Shown one piece after another: positions 16,963 through 25,853 of a stretch of 64,000 nt of DNA. The notes beneath the pieces were generated by a model that was not told the origin of the DNA, did not search any database, and worked only from the letters and a program-made list of their open reading frames with translations. Source of the stretch: Lachnospiraceae bacterium UBA1760 (GTDB lineage Bacteria > Bacillota > Clostridia > Lachnospirales > Lachnospiraceae). The position numbers were made by a program, and so were the translations under genes. Positions within the stretch are counted from its first letter, which is position 1. Every line of letters begins with the position of its first letter. The DNA is taken from positions 588 to 64,587 of the forward strand of contig DCHE01000002.1 in NCBI GenBank assembly GCA_002314775.1, in the 5' to 3' direction.

Positions 16963-17739
16963 TTAAATAAAGTTCTTTATAAATGAACGCCTGTGAATCT
17001 CACATGGTCCATCGGTTTTAATCTTTTCAATATGTTTCGCAGAACCGTAGCCTGCATTTGACGCAAAGCCATAGCCAGGATAGAGCAAATCGTACTCCTC
17101 CATTATCTTATCTCTTGCAACCTTGGCAATTATGCTGGCAGCAGCTATTGATACGGATTTTGCGTCTCCCTTGATAATAGCCTTCTGTCTGATTGGAACA
17201 TCCTTTAGCTTAACTGCATCCACTAGCACAAGCTCAGGAAGTGGGTTTAATTTCTCGATAGCCATGGTCATAGCCTTATAATTTGCTGCCTGTATTCCAA
17301 ATTCATCAATCTCCTTTTCAGAGACTATTCCAACAGCGTAGCTCACAGCATACTGCTTTATTATCTCCGACAGTTCCTCGCGTCTTTCCTTTGAAACCTG
17401 CTTGGAATCATTTAAATATGGTATAATAAGGCCCTTTGGAAGAATTACTGCCCCTGCCGCAATCGGTCCGGCAAGAGGTCCTCTGCCAACCTCATCAACA
17501 CCACAGATAAACTCGCAGTCCTCATCCTCAAAGACCATCATTTTTCTAACTCTCTCAAGCTCCTCGATAAGCTTGGTCTTTTCTTTCGCTGCACGATTCA
17601 CATAGTTGATAACCGCTTTTCTCTCATCATTTTTATAGCTCTCGCAAAATGCATCAAGCAGATTTATCTCACTCGCATATTCCATTATAGGCATATTTAA
17701 TATCCCAGTGAGCTCTAATCCAATCTCCTTTGTTCCCAT
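16963..17739 (-). CDS. rnhB: Ribonuclease HII
   Basis: The 258-residue enzyme removes ribonucleotides from DNA. An N-terminal extension of about 70 residues precedes the core, as in other Bacillota. The catalytic acidic residues are in CGVDEVGRGPLAGP, the later VDA segment and the SIIAKVARD block. I chose the ATG at 17739, which has AAGGAGAAGG immediately upstream; the in-frame ATG at 17760 lies before that site. A terminator separates it from the signal peptidase gene upstream, so the rnhB-yraN-pgeF group probably has its own promoter. Confidence 0.95.
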   Translation of the reverse strand: MGTKEIGLELTGILNMPIMEYASEINLLDAFCESYKNDERKAVINYVNRAAKEKTKLIEELERVRKMMVFEDEDCEFICGVDEVGRGPLAGPIAAGAVILPKGLIIPYLNDSKQVSKERREELSEIIKQYAVSYAVGIVSEKEIDEFGIQAANYKAMTMAIEKLNPLPELVLVDAVKLKDVPIRQKAIIKGDAKSVSIAAASIIAKVARDKIMEEYDLLYPGYGFASNAGYGSAKHIEKIKTDGPCEIHRRSFIKNFI

Positions 17740-17793
17740 ACCTTCTCCTTTATATATCAAACAGCATACAAATCATATTTTAACCTTAAAAGA

Positions 17794-17818
17794 AAGGAAT
17801 CAGACAAGCTGATTCCTT
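17794..17818 (-). terminator. Terminator after the signal peptidase gene
   Basis: AAGGAATCAG (17794-17803) and CTGATTCCTT (17809-17818) form a perfect 10-bp stem with a 5-nt loop, followed on the minus strand by TCTTTT. Confidence 0.85.
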
Positions 17819-17824
17819 CATCCT

Positions 17825-18844
17825 TTATTTTTCAAAATTACCAAATTTCTTGAAAGGTGTAATTCTAAATGCAGCCCTTCCAATAATATCTGATTTCTTG
17901 ATATTTCCTACATCTGCCCATCTACTGTCTCGGCTTCCGTTTCTGTTATCTCCCATTACAAAATACTCATCCGGTCCGAGTGTAATAGGATTAGCAGCAA
18001 CACCTATAAGATTGTAGCTTATCTGATCAAAATTGTAACCACTGCTCGCTTCATCTAAGTACTTTCCATCAATGTAGATATTACCATTCACATCAATCTG
18101 AATTGTCTCTCCAGGAAGACCTATAATTCTCTTAATATAATATGTCTCTCCTGTCGAATCTCCCTTGTAAGGAAATACAATTACATCAAATCTCTGTGGA
18201 TTCTTAAACCTGTATGAAATCTTATCAATCCAAAGATTATCTCCATCCTCAAGGGTTGGATTCATAGAACTTCCATGGACCGAGGTTCTCTGTCCAACAT
18301 AAGTAAGAATAAGAAAGCAGAAAATAATAACAATACCTATGTAAATAATAATATTGAGAAGATCTCTGACAATATTCACATCCTCAGGCTTTACCCTGTT
18401 CTCTTCCTTTTTCTTTTTCTTTGCAGCCTTTTTACGCTCTCTCTTTTCTTCCCTGGTAAGCCATTCTTCATCTACATCATCATAGTCCTGGCCACCTTCC
18501 TCGTCATCGTAAGAACGCTTTTTCTTTTTCTTAAGCTTTTCCTCTTCAGCCTTCTCGTTTTCCTCATAAAGCATATTGAGGTAAGACTCTCTGTCGTAAT
18601 AATCAGACTGTCTTTTCTTTTTCTTCTTTTTTTGATTTTCTGAAGACTCATCCTCAGAGTCAGTATTCTCCGTCTCTGCATCTTTAGTCTCATCTAAAGA
18701 CTCATCCTGAGCTTTATCCTGAGTTTTATCCTGAGTTTTATCCTGAGACTCTTCCTGAGATTCTTCCTGGACTTCTTCCTGAGTCTCCTCCTGAGTCTCT
18801 TCCTCTATATATTCATCTTCATTCTTTTTCTTCTTAAATAACAC
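17825..18844 (-). CDS. lepB: Signal peptidase I with a long charged cytoplasmic extension
   Basis: The 339-residue type I signal peptidase cleaves signal peptides on the outer face of the membrane. The catalytic part starts at residue 160 with one membrane helix (about 160-182), then GSSMNPTL with nucleophile Ser193, YYIKRIIGLPGE with general base Lys238, and GDNRNGSRDSR. The first 158 residues are unusual: nine or so TQEE/SQDK-type tetrapeptide repeats (15-50), then alternating acidic and lysine-rich blocks. The start is GTG at 18844, supported by AGGAGA 8-9 nt upstream. It ends the three-gene group with rbgA and a second peptidase. Confidence 0.92.
   Translation of the reverse strand: MLFKKKKNEDEYIEEETQEETQEEVQEESQEESQDKTQDKTQDKAQDESLDETKDAETENTDSEDESSENQKKKKKKRQSDYYDRESYLNMLYEENEKAEEEKLKKKKKRSYDDEEGGQDYDDVDEEWLTREEKRERKKAAKKKKKEENRVKPEDVNIVRDLLNIIIYIGIVIIFCFLILTYVGQRTSVHGSSMNPTLEDGDNLWIDKISYRFKNPQRFDVIVFPYKGDSTGETYYIKRIIGLPGETIQIDVNGNIYIDGKYLDEASSGYNFDQISYNLIGVAANPITLGPDEYFVMGDNRNGSRDSRWADVGNIKKSDIIGRAAFRITPFKKFGNFEK
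18703..18805. repeat. In-frame 12-bp coding minisatellite in lepB
   Basis: About eight to nine imperfect copies of a 12-bp unit of the form CCTGAGNNNNNT encode the four-residue repeats of the signal peptidase tail (residues 15-50). Unit length is a multiple of three, so copy number can change without breaking the frame. Confidence 0.85.
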
Positions 18845-18865
18845 CGAACTACTCTCCTAGTATAA

Positions 18866-19708
18866 TTACTGCGGAACCTCAAGAGAAATCCTTCCAAGTC
18901 TTCCGCTTCTCAAATCGTCGATTAAAATGGCTGATGCCTTCTCTATATCAGGCTCTCCTCCCTTTTTCTCGCAATGTCTAACCTTGGCAATCTCAATAAG
19001 TATATCAAGGCTGGACATATCTCCACTAATTTTATACCTATCAACAAGGTTATTGCAATAGTTTATTTTTAAATAATCTATTAACTTTATACTAAGCTCT
19101 TCTGTAAGAAGTATCTCGTCATTAATAGAACCTGTGATTGCAAGATTGATTCCAACCTGCTGGTCCTCAAATTTCGGCCAGAGAATTCCCGGCGTATCAA
19201 GAAGCTCTAACTCCTTGTTAATTCTAATCCACTGCTTACCCTTTGTAACACCAGGCTTATTTCCAACCTTGGCACAGGCTTTTCCAGCATATGAATTGAT
19301 AAATGTGGACTTTCCAACATTGGGAATTCCTACTATCATAGCACGAACCGGTCTGTTCAGGATGCCTCTTCTTCTATCTCTTTCTATCTTATCCTTACAA
19401 ATGTTTTTTACCGCATTTGTAACAGACTTAGGTCCCTTGCTCGCTCTTGAATCCATCTTAAGCACATAGAAGCCCTTATCGATGTAGTATTTTTCCCACA
19501 GGCTTATTCTTTCAGGGTCGGCAAGATCTGCTTTATTGAAGATTACAAGTCTGTATTTATTCTTAGCCAGCTCATCAATATCCGGATTCTTACTGCTGTA
19601 CGGAATTCTTGCATCCAAAAGCTCTATAACTATATCTATTAGCTTTATATCCTCCTGCATCATACGTCTCGCTTTGGTCATATGTCCAGGATACCACTGA
19701 ATATTCAT
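18866..19708 (-). CDS. ylqF: Ribosome biogenesis GTPase YlqF/RbgA
   Basis: The 280-residue circularly permuted GTPase acts late in 50S assembly. The motif order is permuted as expected: the G4 motif NKADL comes first, then the P-loop GIPNVGKST, then DTPGILWPKF. It opens with NIQWYPGHMTKARRMM, a hallmark of the family. The start codon overlaps the stop of the upstream signal peptidase gene by one base (TAATG). lepB follows after 21 nt. A ribosome-assembly gene between two secretion genes downstream of rplS is a conserved type of arrangement in Bacillota. Confidence 0.96.
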   Translation of the reverse strand: MNIQWYPGHMTKARRMMQEDIKLIDIVIELLDARIPYSSKNPDIDELAKNKYRLVIFNKADLADPERISLWEKYYIDKGFYVLKMDSRASKGPKSVTNAVKNICKDKIERDRRRGILNRPVRAMIVGIPNVGKSTFINSYAGKACAKVGNKPGVTKGKQWIRINKELELLDTPGILWPKFEDQQVGINLAITGSINDEILLTEELSIKLIDYLKINYCNNLVDRYKISGDMSSLDILIEIAKVRHCEKKGGEPDIEKASAILIDDLRSGRLGRISLEVPQ

Positions 19709-20304
19709 TATAATTTACCTCTTCTTTTCGAAGGCTTCAAAATATAGAAAACCTTACCCTTTATCTCTGATTTCATAATATTTCCAATATTAGAATATCT
19801 GGAGTCTTCGCTATTATTGATATTATCTCCGATTACAAAATATTCGTCGCTACCGAGTGTTATTGTCTGTCCGGCTATTCCCTCATTCATAATCTGGTCA
19901 AGTTCAAAATCGAGAAGAACATCATTAATGTAAATCTTACCATTCTCAATCTTAACCTTTTCTCCCGGCAGCCCGACAATCCTTTTTATATTGTAATACC
20001 CGGTGCTCTCCATCTTTTTAAATGCAACAACGTCGAATCTCTTCACATCCGAAAAAACATAGGCAAGCTTGTTAATAATAACATCATCACCATTATTCAG
20101 AGTCTTCTCCATAGATGAATCACTGACATGAACCTCAGAGGCTCCAAAGGCTATAAGTCCATAACCGAGTACAGCAGCTGCAAATATCAGTATAAACCAG
20201 TTTACAACAACGACCCATTTACTAACTCTAGAGTACTGCTTTACATTCTTACCCTTAGTTTTATTTACTTTATATTCAGAACTTACTCTGTGAATTCTGC
20301 TCAT
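19708..20304 (-). CDS. lepB: Signal peptidase I, short form
   Basis: The 198-residue enzyme has an N-terminal basic stretch, one membrane helix (about 30-53), then SDSSMEKTL with nucleophile Ser64, YYNIKRIVGLPGE with general base Lys107, and GDNINNSEDSR. It lacks the long charged tail of the second copy at 17825-18844, and the residues after the catalytic Ser are EKT rather than the usual xPT, so its active-site edge differs. AAGGGTGATACT precedes the ATG. It starts the group of signal peptidase, rbgA and signal peptidase just downstream of rplS. Confidence 0.92.
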   Translation of the reverse strand: MSRIHRVSSEYKVNKTKGKNVKQYSRVSKWVVVVNWFILIFAAAVLGYGLIAFGASEVHVSDSSMEKTLNNGDDVIINKLAYVFSDVKRFDVVAFKKMESTGYYNIKRIVGLPGEKVKIENGKIYINDVLLDFELDQIMNEGIAGQTITLGSDEYFVIGDNINNSEDSRYSNIGNIMKSEIKGKVFYILKPSKRRGKL

Positions 20305-20328
20305 AGTATCACCCTTATAACCGAAAAA

Positions 20329-20353
20329 TGACCGGAGGTATACTCTCCGGTCA
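20329..20353 (-). terminator. Terminator after rplS
   Basis: ATGACCGGAG (20329-20338) and CTCCGGTCAT (20344-20353) form a perfect 10-bp stem with a short loop. On the minus strand it is followed by a run of T, so rplS transcripts probably end here in part. Confidence 0.85.
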
Positions 20354-20367
20354 TAAGTTTCAGAAAA

Positions 20368-20721
20368 CTATTTAACAAGCTCTTTAACTTTTGCTCTCTT
20401 ACCAACTCTATCACGTAAGTAGTAAAGCTTAGCTCTTCTAACCTTACCTCTTCTAACTACTTCGATCTTCTCTACTGTAGGTGAGTGAAGTGGCCATGTC
20501 TTCTCAACGCCAACGCCGTTTGAGCTCTTTCTAACTGTGAAAGTTTCTCTGCAGCTTCCGCCCTGTCTCTTAATTACAGTTCCCTCGAAAACCTGGATTC
20601 TTTCTCTGTTACCCTCTTTAATCTTAGCGTATACCTTTACAGTATCACCAACGTTAAACTCAGGTGCATTGTCCTTAAGCTGAGCCTTCTCAATGCTGCT
20701 AATAATTTCGCTTGTATTCAT
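20368..20721 (-). CDS. rplS: 50S ribosomal protein L19
   Basis: The 117-residue protein sits at the 30S-50S interface. It contains [20 protein letters not shown], the [12 protein letters not shown] block, [19 protein letters not shown] and the basic end [20 protein letters not shown]. The ATG at 20721 has GGAGG 8 nt upstream; longer in-frame starts upstream (to 20793) lack both a site and homology and would overlap the leader. The leader is about 75 nt, long enough for an L19-type autoregulatory structure, but I could not confirm one. Confidence 0.97.
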   Translation of the reverse strand: MNTSEIISSIEKAQLKDNAPEFNVGDTVKVYAKIKEGNRERIQVFEGTVIKRQGGSCRETFTVRKSSNGVGVEKTWPLHSPTVEKIEVVRRGKVRRAKLYYLRDRVGKRAKVKELVK

Positions 20722-20802
20722 GTGTGTGACCTCCAAAATAATATTAGACGTTCTTACTATCATATCGATACAGAGGACCATCCGACTTTTCACAACTTGT
20801 TA

Positions 20803-20831
20803 AATATAACATAGCATTATTTATAATGCAA
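20803..20831 (-). promoter_or_regulatory. Candidate rplS promoter
   Basis: TTGCAT (20826-20831) and TATATT (20803-20808) lie 17 nt apart on the minus strand in an otherwise AT-rich gap between cheR and rplS. The -35 match is weak. Confidence 0.45.
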
Positions 20832-20856
20832 GTATATTTTTAATATTTTTCAGTTT

Positions 20857-21636
20857 TTATATTTTCTTATAAAAATAGCCATCAATTGCCTCAAATCCAA
20901 ATTTGTTTGGATGAAGAAGCTTCTCTGTGTTTCCAACAAAAAGAATTCCGCCAGGTTTAAGCGACCTGTAGAAGCCATTCAGTACCTCGTTTCTGGCCTC
21001 GTGGGTAAAATAAATTGTTGCATTTCTGCAGACAATAATGTCAAGTTCTCCTGGATAAACAGAGCTAAGAAGATCATGCCTCATGAAATCCACCTGAGAT
21101 ATAATGCTTTTTTTGATAGCATATTTTCTTTCTTCAGTTTTTCTGAAATTTCTGCTTAGCATATCCTCGTCGAGCTGCATCATAACTCTTTCGAGATAAA
21201 CTCCTTCTCTTGCCCTCTCAAGCACCGCATCATCTAAGTCTGTAGCAATAATTCTGTATTGCGTACTAAGGAAATACTTAGACATATACATTGCTATTGT
21301 ATATGGTTCTTCTCCTGTAGCACAGGCTGCACTCCAGATATTAATAGGTTCATTTAAAACACTCTTAAATCTTGGAATAATCTTTTCCTCAAAAATCTTC
21401 CACTGCTCAGGATTTCTGTTAAACTCAGTTACACTAATAGTCAAATATGAAATAAAGGAATGAAGCCGGCGCTCGTCCTGCTTCATTCCTGTAAGAAATT
21501 CAATATAAGAATTCATACCCATTCTTTCGATATAGGTATTAATTCGTCTTTTCATCTGAGTTTCTTTGTAAAGAGATAAATTGATTCCAGAAATATGAAG
21601 AAATTCTAATTTAAAATCCTCATAATTACCTGTCAC
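20857..21636 (-). CDS. cheR: Chemoreceptor glutamate methyltransferase
   Basis: The 259-residue enzyme methylates receptor glutamates with S-adenosylmethionine in chemotaxis adaptation. The N-terminal helical CheR domain (ERMGMNSYIEFLTGM region) is followed by the methyltransferase domain with IWSAACATGEEPYTIAM, the AdoMet site ATDLDDAVLERAREGVY and the late VGNTEKL. The start is GTG at 21636 with AGAGGAG upstream. It lies 5 nt after the S1-domain gene. No other chemotaxis genes are in the window, so this is a detached cheR inside a housekeeping operon. Confidence 0.93.
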   Translation of the reverse strand: MTGNYEDFKLEFLHISGINLSLYKETQMKRRINTYIERMGMNSYIEFLTGMKQDERRLHSFISYLTISVTEFNRNPEQWKIFEEKIIPRFKSVLNEPINIWSAACATGEEPYTIAMYMSKYFLSTQYRIIATDLDDAVLERAREGVYLERVMMQLDEDMLSRNFRKTEERKYAIKKSIISQVDFMRHDLLSSVYPGELDIIVCRNATIYFTHEARNEVLNGFYRSLKPGGILFVGNTEKLLHPNKFGFEAIDGYFYKKI

Positions 21637-21641
21637 AAATA

Positions 21642-22730
21642 TTACTCCTCTACTGCCTCTTCCTCAGCTGGCTCTTCCTTCTTAAGAAGCTGCTTAATGC
21701 TTAAGCTGATCTTCTTCTCAGATGGCTTGAAATCTGTAACCATAGCTGTTACTTCATCACCAACCTTGAACTTATCAGATGGCTTCTCAACATGCTCATT
21801 AGAAATCTGTGATACATGAAGTAATGCATCAACACCTGGCTCAAGCTCAACGAATGCACCGAAGTCAACCATTCTTGCAACCTTACCAGTAACTACTGTA
21901 CCAACAGCGTACTTCTCTTCAGCTAATGTCCAAGGATTCTGATCATCAAACTTAAGGCTGAGTGCAATCTTAGCACCATTGATGTCCTTAATGAATGCCT
22001 TAACTGTATCTCCAACCTTGAATAACTTCTTAGGGCTCTCAACACGTCCCCAAGACATCTCTGAGATATGAAGAAGACCGTCTGCACCACCTAAATCGAT
22101 GAATGCACCGAAATCTGTAACATTCTTAACTGTTCCTTCAACTGTCATACCCTTCTCGATACGCTCGAAAAGCTCCTTAGCAGCAGCTTCCTTTCTCTCA
22201 ACGATAACTTTCTTTCTGTTACCGATAACACGTCTCTTTGCTGGGTTGAACTCTGTAATAACGAACTCGATCTCCTGTCCGTTGTACTTCTCAAGATTCT
22301 TCTCATAAGAATCTGAAACAAGGCTTGCTGGGATGAATACTCTGCACTCATCAACAAGTACGCTTAATCCACCATCAAGTGCCTGTGTAACCTTACCTGT
22401 GATAACAGCTGCGCTGTTAAATGCTTCCTCAAGTGCTGCATAAGCCTTCTCAGCTGCAACCTTCTTGTATGAAAGTGTAACCTGTCCATCTCCGTCGTTA
22501 GTCTTTAAAACCTTAACCTTGATTGGATCACCTGGCTTAACTACTGTTGTAAGATCAAGTGTGTTGTCACTAGAGTACTCTGCTCTTGTAACAATACCAT
22601 CTGCCTTATACTGGATATCAACAATGATCTCCTCTGGCTTAACATCGATAACCTTTCCCTCAACAATCTGTCCAGCCTTAATCTGTACAAGCTCTTCAGC
22701 CTGTAATAATTCCTCAAAACTTTCTGACAT
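21642..22730 (-). CDS. rpsA: Ribosomal protein S1-like RNA-binding protein (four S1 domains)
   Basis: The 362-residue protein consists of four S1 OB-fold repeats, starting near residues 18, 103, 188 and 272, for example GMTVEGTVKNVTDFGAFIDL and GTVVTGKVARMVDFGAFVEL. It ends in an acidic EEPAEEEAVEE tail. I chose the ATG at 22730, which has AGGAGG upstream inside ispH, over a TTG two codons earlier. The first 17 nt overlap the end of ispH in another frame. In many Clostridia IspH and S1 are one fused protein; here they are separate but overlapping. Confidence 0.93.
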   Translation of the reverse strand: MSESFEELLQAEELVQIKAGQIVEGKVIDVKPEEIIVDIQYKADGIVTRAEYSSDNTLDLTTVVKPGDPIKVKVLKTNDGDGQVTLSYKKVAAEKAYAALEEAFNSAAVITGKVTQALDGGLSVLVDECRVFIPASLVSDSYEKNLEKYNGQEIEFVITEFNPAKRRVIGNRKKVIVERKEAAAKELFERIEKGMTVEGTVKNVTDFGAFIDLGGADGLLHISEMSWGRVESPKKLFKVGDTVKAFIKDINGAKIALSLKFDDQNPWTLAEEKYAVGTVVTGKVARMVDFGAFVELEPGVDALLHVSQISNEHVEKPSDKFKVGDEVTAMVTDFKPSEKKISLSIKQLLKKEEPAEEEAVEE

Positions 22731-23571
22731 ACTCAAAAACCTCCTGAATAATATAGTTTGGGGTAGATGCCCCCGCAGTAATACCTACCCTACTAACGGA
22801 TTTTAAAGCAGTCAAATCCAAGTCAACGAGTGTCTGTATATAGTAAGTATTTTCGCATTCTTTTTTGCTAATGTCGTATAGCTTTCTTGTGTTTGAACTA
22901 TTAAGACCACCTATGACAATCATACAGTCAACATCCTTAGCTAACTGCCTAGCCTCGATTTGACGTTTTTCCGTAGCATTGCATATAGTCCTACAAACAT
23001 TGACATTATATAATTTTTTTGTCAATATTTCAACCATATTATGAAATTTTTTTAGATTAAATGTTGTTTGTGCGACCACAGTCACATTACTTGTTGAAAA
23101 ATCCGGCAGTAAATCAATTTCTTCAGCACAATTTATTACAATAGGAGTATTCTGACACCATCCTTTTATACCAATAACCTCCGGATGAGTATCATCTCCG
23201 ATGATGATAATTCTGTCTCCCTCTCCACTTTTTTCATATACAATTTTATGAATGTTTGAGACAAATGGACAGGTTGCGTCGATAATTTCATGACCATAGC
23301 TTTTTATCTCATCATACACAGCCTTTCCAACTCCGTGGGAACGAATTATCACTCTGGATTTCTCAATGTTCTTAAGTTCACTAATTTCACTTATCGCATA
23401 TACCTTCTTATCCTCAAGACTTTTAACAACCTCCTCGTTGTGGATGATTGGACCTGTTGTAAATAGCCTGACTCCGTCTTGAAGAGCCCTGTCAGCCTCC
23501 TCATATGCAGTTTTTACTGCTTTCTCAACACCAGGGCAAAAGCCGGCGGTTTTTGCAAGAATTATCTCCAT
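22714..23571 (-). CDS. ispH: 4-hydroxy-3-methylbut-2-enyl diphosphate reductase
   Basis: The 285-residue iron-sulfur enzyme makes IPP and DMAPP in the last step of the MEP isoprenoid pathway. The three cluster cysteines are Cys12 (AGFCPGV), Cys101 (DATCPFV) and Cys197 (TICNAT), and the substrate His/Thr motifs RSHG, TTFN and the late SN pair are present. I chose the ATG at 23571, with AAAGGG in the cmk end as its binding site; the upstream in-frame start is inside cmk. The gene overlaps cmk neighbours tightly and its 3' end overlaps the S1 gene by 17 nt. Confidence 0.96.
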   Translation of the reverse strand: MEIILAKTAGFCPGVEKAVKTAYEEADRALQDGVRLFTTGPIIHNEEVVKSLEDKKVYAISEISELKNIEKSRVIIRSHGVGKAVYDEIKSYGHEIIDATCPFVSNIHKIVYEKSGEGDRIIIIGDDTHPEVIGIKGWCQNTPIVINCAEEIDLLPDFSTSNVTVVAQTTFNLKKFHNMVEILTKKLYNVNVCRTICNATEKRQIEARQLAKDVDCMIVIGGLNSSNTRKLYDISKKECENTYYIQTLVDLDLTALKSVSRVGITAGASTPNYIIQEVFEYVRKF

Positions 23572-23572
23572 A

Positions 23573-24229
23573 TTAATTACCCTTTGCAAGACTTACGATT
23601 TTATCTGTAACCTCTTCAATAGTCATATCTGAAGAATCAAGAAGATATGCGTCCTCGGCCTTCTTAAGAGGTGCAATCTCTCTATTCATATCCTGCTCGT
23701 CACGCTTTATGATATCCTCCTTAACCTTCTCAAAGTCCGCCTCGATTCCCTTTGCAGTAAGCTCATCATATCTTCTCTTCGCTCGCACCTGTGCTGAAGC
23801 AGTAAGATATATCTTCACCTCTGCATTTGGAAGAATATTGGTTCCGATATCTCTTCCGTCCATAAGAACGTCGTTAGTTGCTGCAATATTTCTCTGTAAA
23901 TCCAGAAGCTTTGCTCTAACCTCAGGAATTGCAGAGGTTTTACTTGCTGCATTTCCAACCTCCTCTGTTCTGATTTTGTCAGAGACATCCTCGCCGTTAA
24001 GAATCACCCTCTGCTGACCATCTATATGTTTTATCTGAATATCTATCTCATCTAAAGCTTTTTTCACCTCAGCGATATCATCTGTATTCACAGAGTTTCT
24101 AAGCATATATAAGGCCAGTGTCCTGTACATTGCTCCTGTATCAACGTAAATAAATCCAAGCTTCTTTGCTGCAAGCTTTGCTATTGTACTTTTTCCAGCG
24201 CCTGCTGGTCCATCGATTGCTATGTTCAT
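23573..24229 (-). CDS. cmk: Cytidylate kinase
   Basis: The 218-residue enzyme phosphorylates CMP and dCMP. It begins MNIAIDGPAGAGKST with the P-loop at about 6-14, followed by the YVDTGAMYRTLA segment, DGRDIGTNILPNAEVKIYL and the lid RAKRRYDEL. AAGGAGAAGAAGG precedes the ATG. It heads the cmk-ispH-S1-cheR group; cmk, ispH and rpsA neighbouring each other is a common arrangement in Clostridia. Confidence 0.97.
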   Translation of the reverse strand: MNIAIDGPAGAGKSTIAKLAAKKLGFIYVDTGAMYRTLALYMLRNSVNTDDIAEVKKALDEIDIQIKHIDGQQRVILNGEDVSDKIRTEEVGNAASKTSAIPEVRAKLLDLQRNIAATNDVLMDGRDIGTNILPNAEVKIYLTASAQVRAKRRYDELTAKGIEADFEKVKEDIIKRDEQDMNREIAPLKKAEDAYLLDSSDMTIEEVTDKIVSLAKGN

Positions 24230-24290
24230 CCTTCTTCTCCTTTATCTGACTAATCCCGGATATTATAATCCTCTTATATAGATTCTAGTA

Positions 24291-25040
24291 TTATAATTTC
24301 ACGTTAGGATTAGTGTATCTGTTTCTTTTTAGGGTTTTATTGCCATACTGAATTGCAAGCTGTGGGCAGGAATTGATACATCTTAAGCATTTTGAGCATT
24401 TTTCCTTAACCCATACCGGCCTTCCATCCTTAAGCTCAATTGCTCCCTCCGGACACCTTTTCGCGCAGAGTCCGCAGCCTGTGCAGGCTTCATCAGCCTT
24501 GAATTTTTTCGTGGCAAGAGCCTTCTTATACAGCTTGTCACACATTTTTGCAAATGCTGCCTTACCTATTTTTTGTCTCTTTTTTTCATTTATTGAAACC
24601 ACAATTTCATCTATCTTCTCATAGGCATCATCAAGTCGCTTCAGAGCAACATCCATACCTGGAATATTGTAATAAATCATTGCATTATCTGGCATAAGTA
24701 TTGAAAATACACTCGATATTCTTATATTTCTCTCATAGAGAAGTCTTGCAAGATAATCTCCGGACTCTGCAATGCTCCCTCCACAGGTAACAACAATAAA
24801 GCCGTAATTAGAACTATTTTGCTTAACCTTTAGCTTTTCGACAAAGCTTTTAAGTATTTCTGGCACCGAGTAAAAATACACCGGGTATACAAATCCTATA
24901 TTCTCGCCCGTATCAAGCTCAAATTCTACCTTATCCTCCATAAGAAGCTCAGCAATATCATAAATTTTATCCTGAGTTTTTTCAGAGATTTTATTTGCAA
25001 CATCCTTGGAATTACCAGTTCCTGAAAAATAAAAAATCAT
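24291..25040 (-). CDS. EFR1-type flavodoxin-ferredoxin protein
   Basis: The 249-residue protein combines an N-terminal flavodoxin-like fold (FYFSGTGNSKDVA, the FMN phosphate loop) with a C-terminal double 4Fe-4S ferredoxin domain, whose motifs CTGCGLCAKRC and CSKCLRCINSC each carry four cysteines. EFR1-family proteins are frequent in gut Clostridia and are presumed to shuttle low-potential electrons; partner enzymes are unknown here. It stands alone between a HAD phosphatase and cmk on the minus strand with GGGAGC upstream. Confidence 0.88.
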   Translation of the reverse strand: MIFYFSGTGNSKDVANKISEKTQDKIYDIAELLMEDKVEFELDTGENIGFVYPVYFYSVPEILKSFVEKLKVKQNSSNYGFIVVTCGGSIAESGDYLARLLYERNIRISSVFSILMPDNAMIYYNIPGMDVALKRLDDAYEKIDEIVVSINEKKRQKIGKAAFAKMCDKLYKKALATKKFKADEACTGCGLCAKRCPEGAIELKDGRPVWVKEKCSKCLRCINSCPQLAIQYGNKTLKRNRYTNPNVKL

Positions 25041-25067
25041 ACCCTAAAGCTCCCTTCAAAATATACA

Positions 25068-25727
25068 TCACATACAGTTTTCTATCTTAATTAATTCTAT
25101 AATGTCAGAAAGAGTTTTTACGCTTTTGTAGATATATGGTCTGACCTCGTCATCAACCTCACTTTGATCTGGCACATAAATCGCCTTTAAGCCTGCCGAA
25201 AATGCACTGTTCATACCATTTGGTGAATCCTCCACCGCAAAGCACTCTCCTGGCTTGGCATCAAGCATTTTTACTGCATAACTATAAATGTCTGGTGATG
25301 GTTTTCCACGCTCAACCATATCTGCACAAATAATTTTATCAAAACAGTCAAATAACCCAATTTCCTTCAAAAGCTTCTCGGTCCTGCCATAATTATTGGC
25401 AGTTGCCACAGCTCTCATAATACTTTTTTCCCTAAGAAATGTCAAAAGTTCAGTAGCTCCCGGCTTAAGGTTAATACCCTCTTCATCCATGTACTTTCTG
25501 ACAATTCCCTTCCTATACTCTCTTACCTTCCAGTAATCGAAATCCTGTCCGAACCACTCCTTAAATCTTTCCGGAGCATAGGGACGTCCCAGAGATCTAA
25601 GTGAAAGAGCCATCTCATCAGTCATGTCATAGCCAAAATGTTTTAGTGCAACAGGCCATGCTCTTCTGTAGTATTTTTCTGTATCAATCAATGTTCCATC
25701 CAGGTCAAATATAACATTTTTTATCAT
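25068..25727 (-). CDS. HAD-superfamily phosphatase (beta-phosphoglucomutase-like)
   Basis: The 219-residue protein has the HAD motifs FDLDGTLIDTE (nucleophile Asp9), the later ATANNYG threonine motif, a lysine in ERGKPSPDIY and the acidic motif VEDSPNGMNSA, with a helical cap after motif I. This pattern is shared by sugar phosphatases and beta-phosphoglucomutases; the cap signatures are not enough to choose. The ATG at 25727 has AGGAGA upstream. Longer in-frame starts to 25796 lack such a site. Confidence 0.88.
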   Translation of the reverse strand: MIKNVIFDLDGTLIDTEKYYRRAWPVALKHFGYDMTDEMALSLRSLGRPYAPERFKEWFGQDFDYWKVREYRKGIVRKYMDEEGINLKPGATELLTFLREKSIMRAVATANNYGRTEKLLKEIGLFDCFDKIICADMVERGKPSPDIYSYAVKMLDAKPGECFAVEDSPNGMNSAFSAGLKAIYVPDQSEVDDEVRPYIYKSVKTLSDIIELIKIENCM

Positions 25728-25853
25728 AATGAACTCTCCTGTTATTATTGTGCATCCGTCATTATGTCTCACAAAATGAATTTTATCAAATTTCACCTAA
25801 ATTGCATATAGACAATTATACTTTTTGAGCATTTCAGGTTACGAGTCCTTTTT

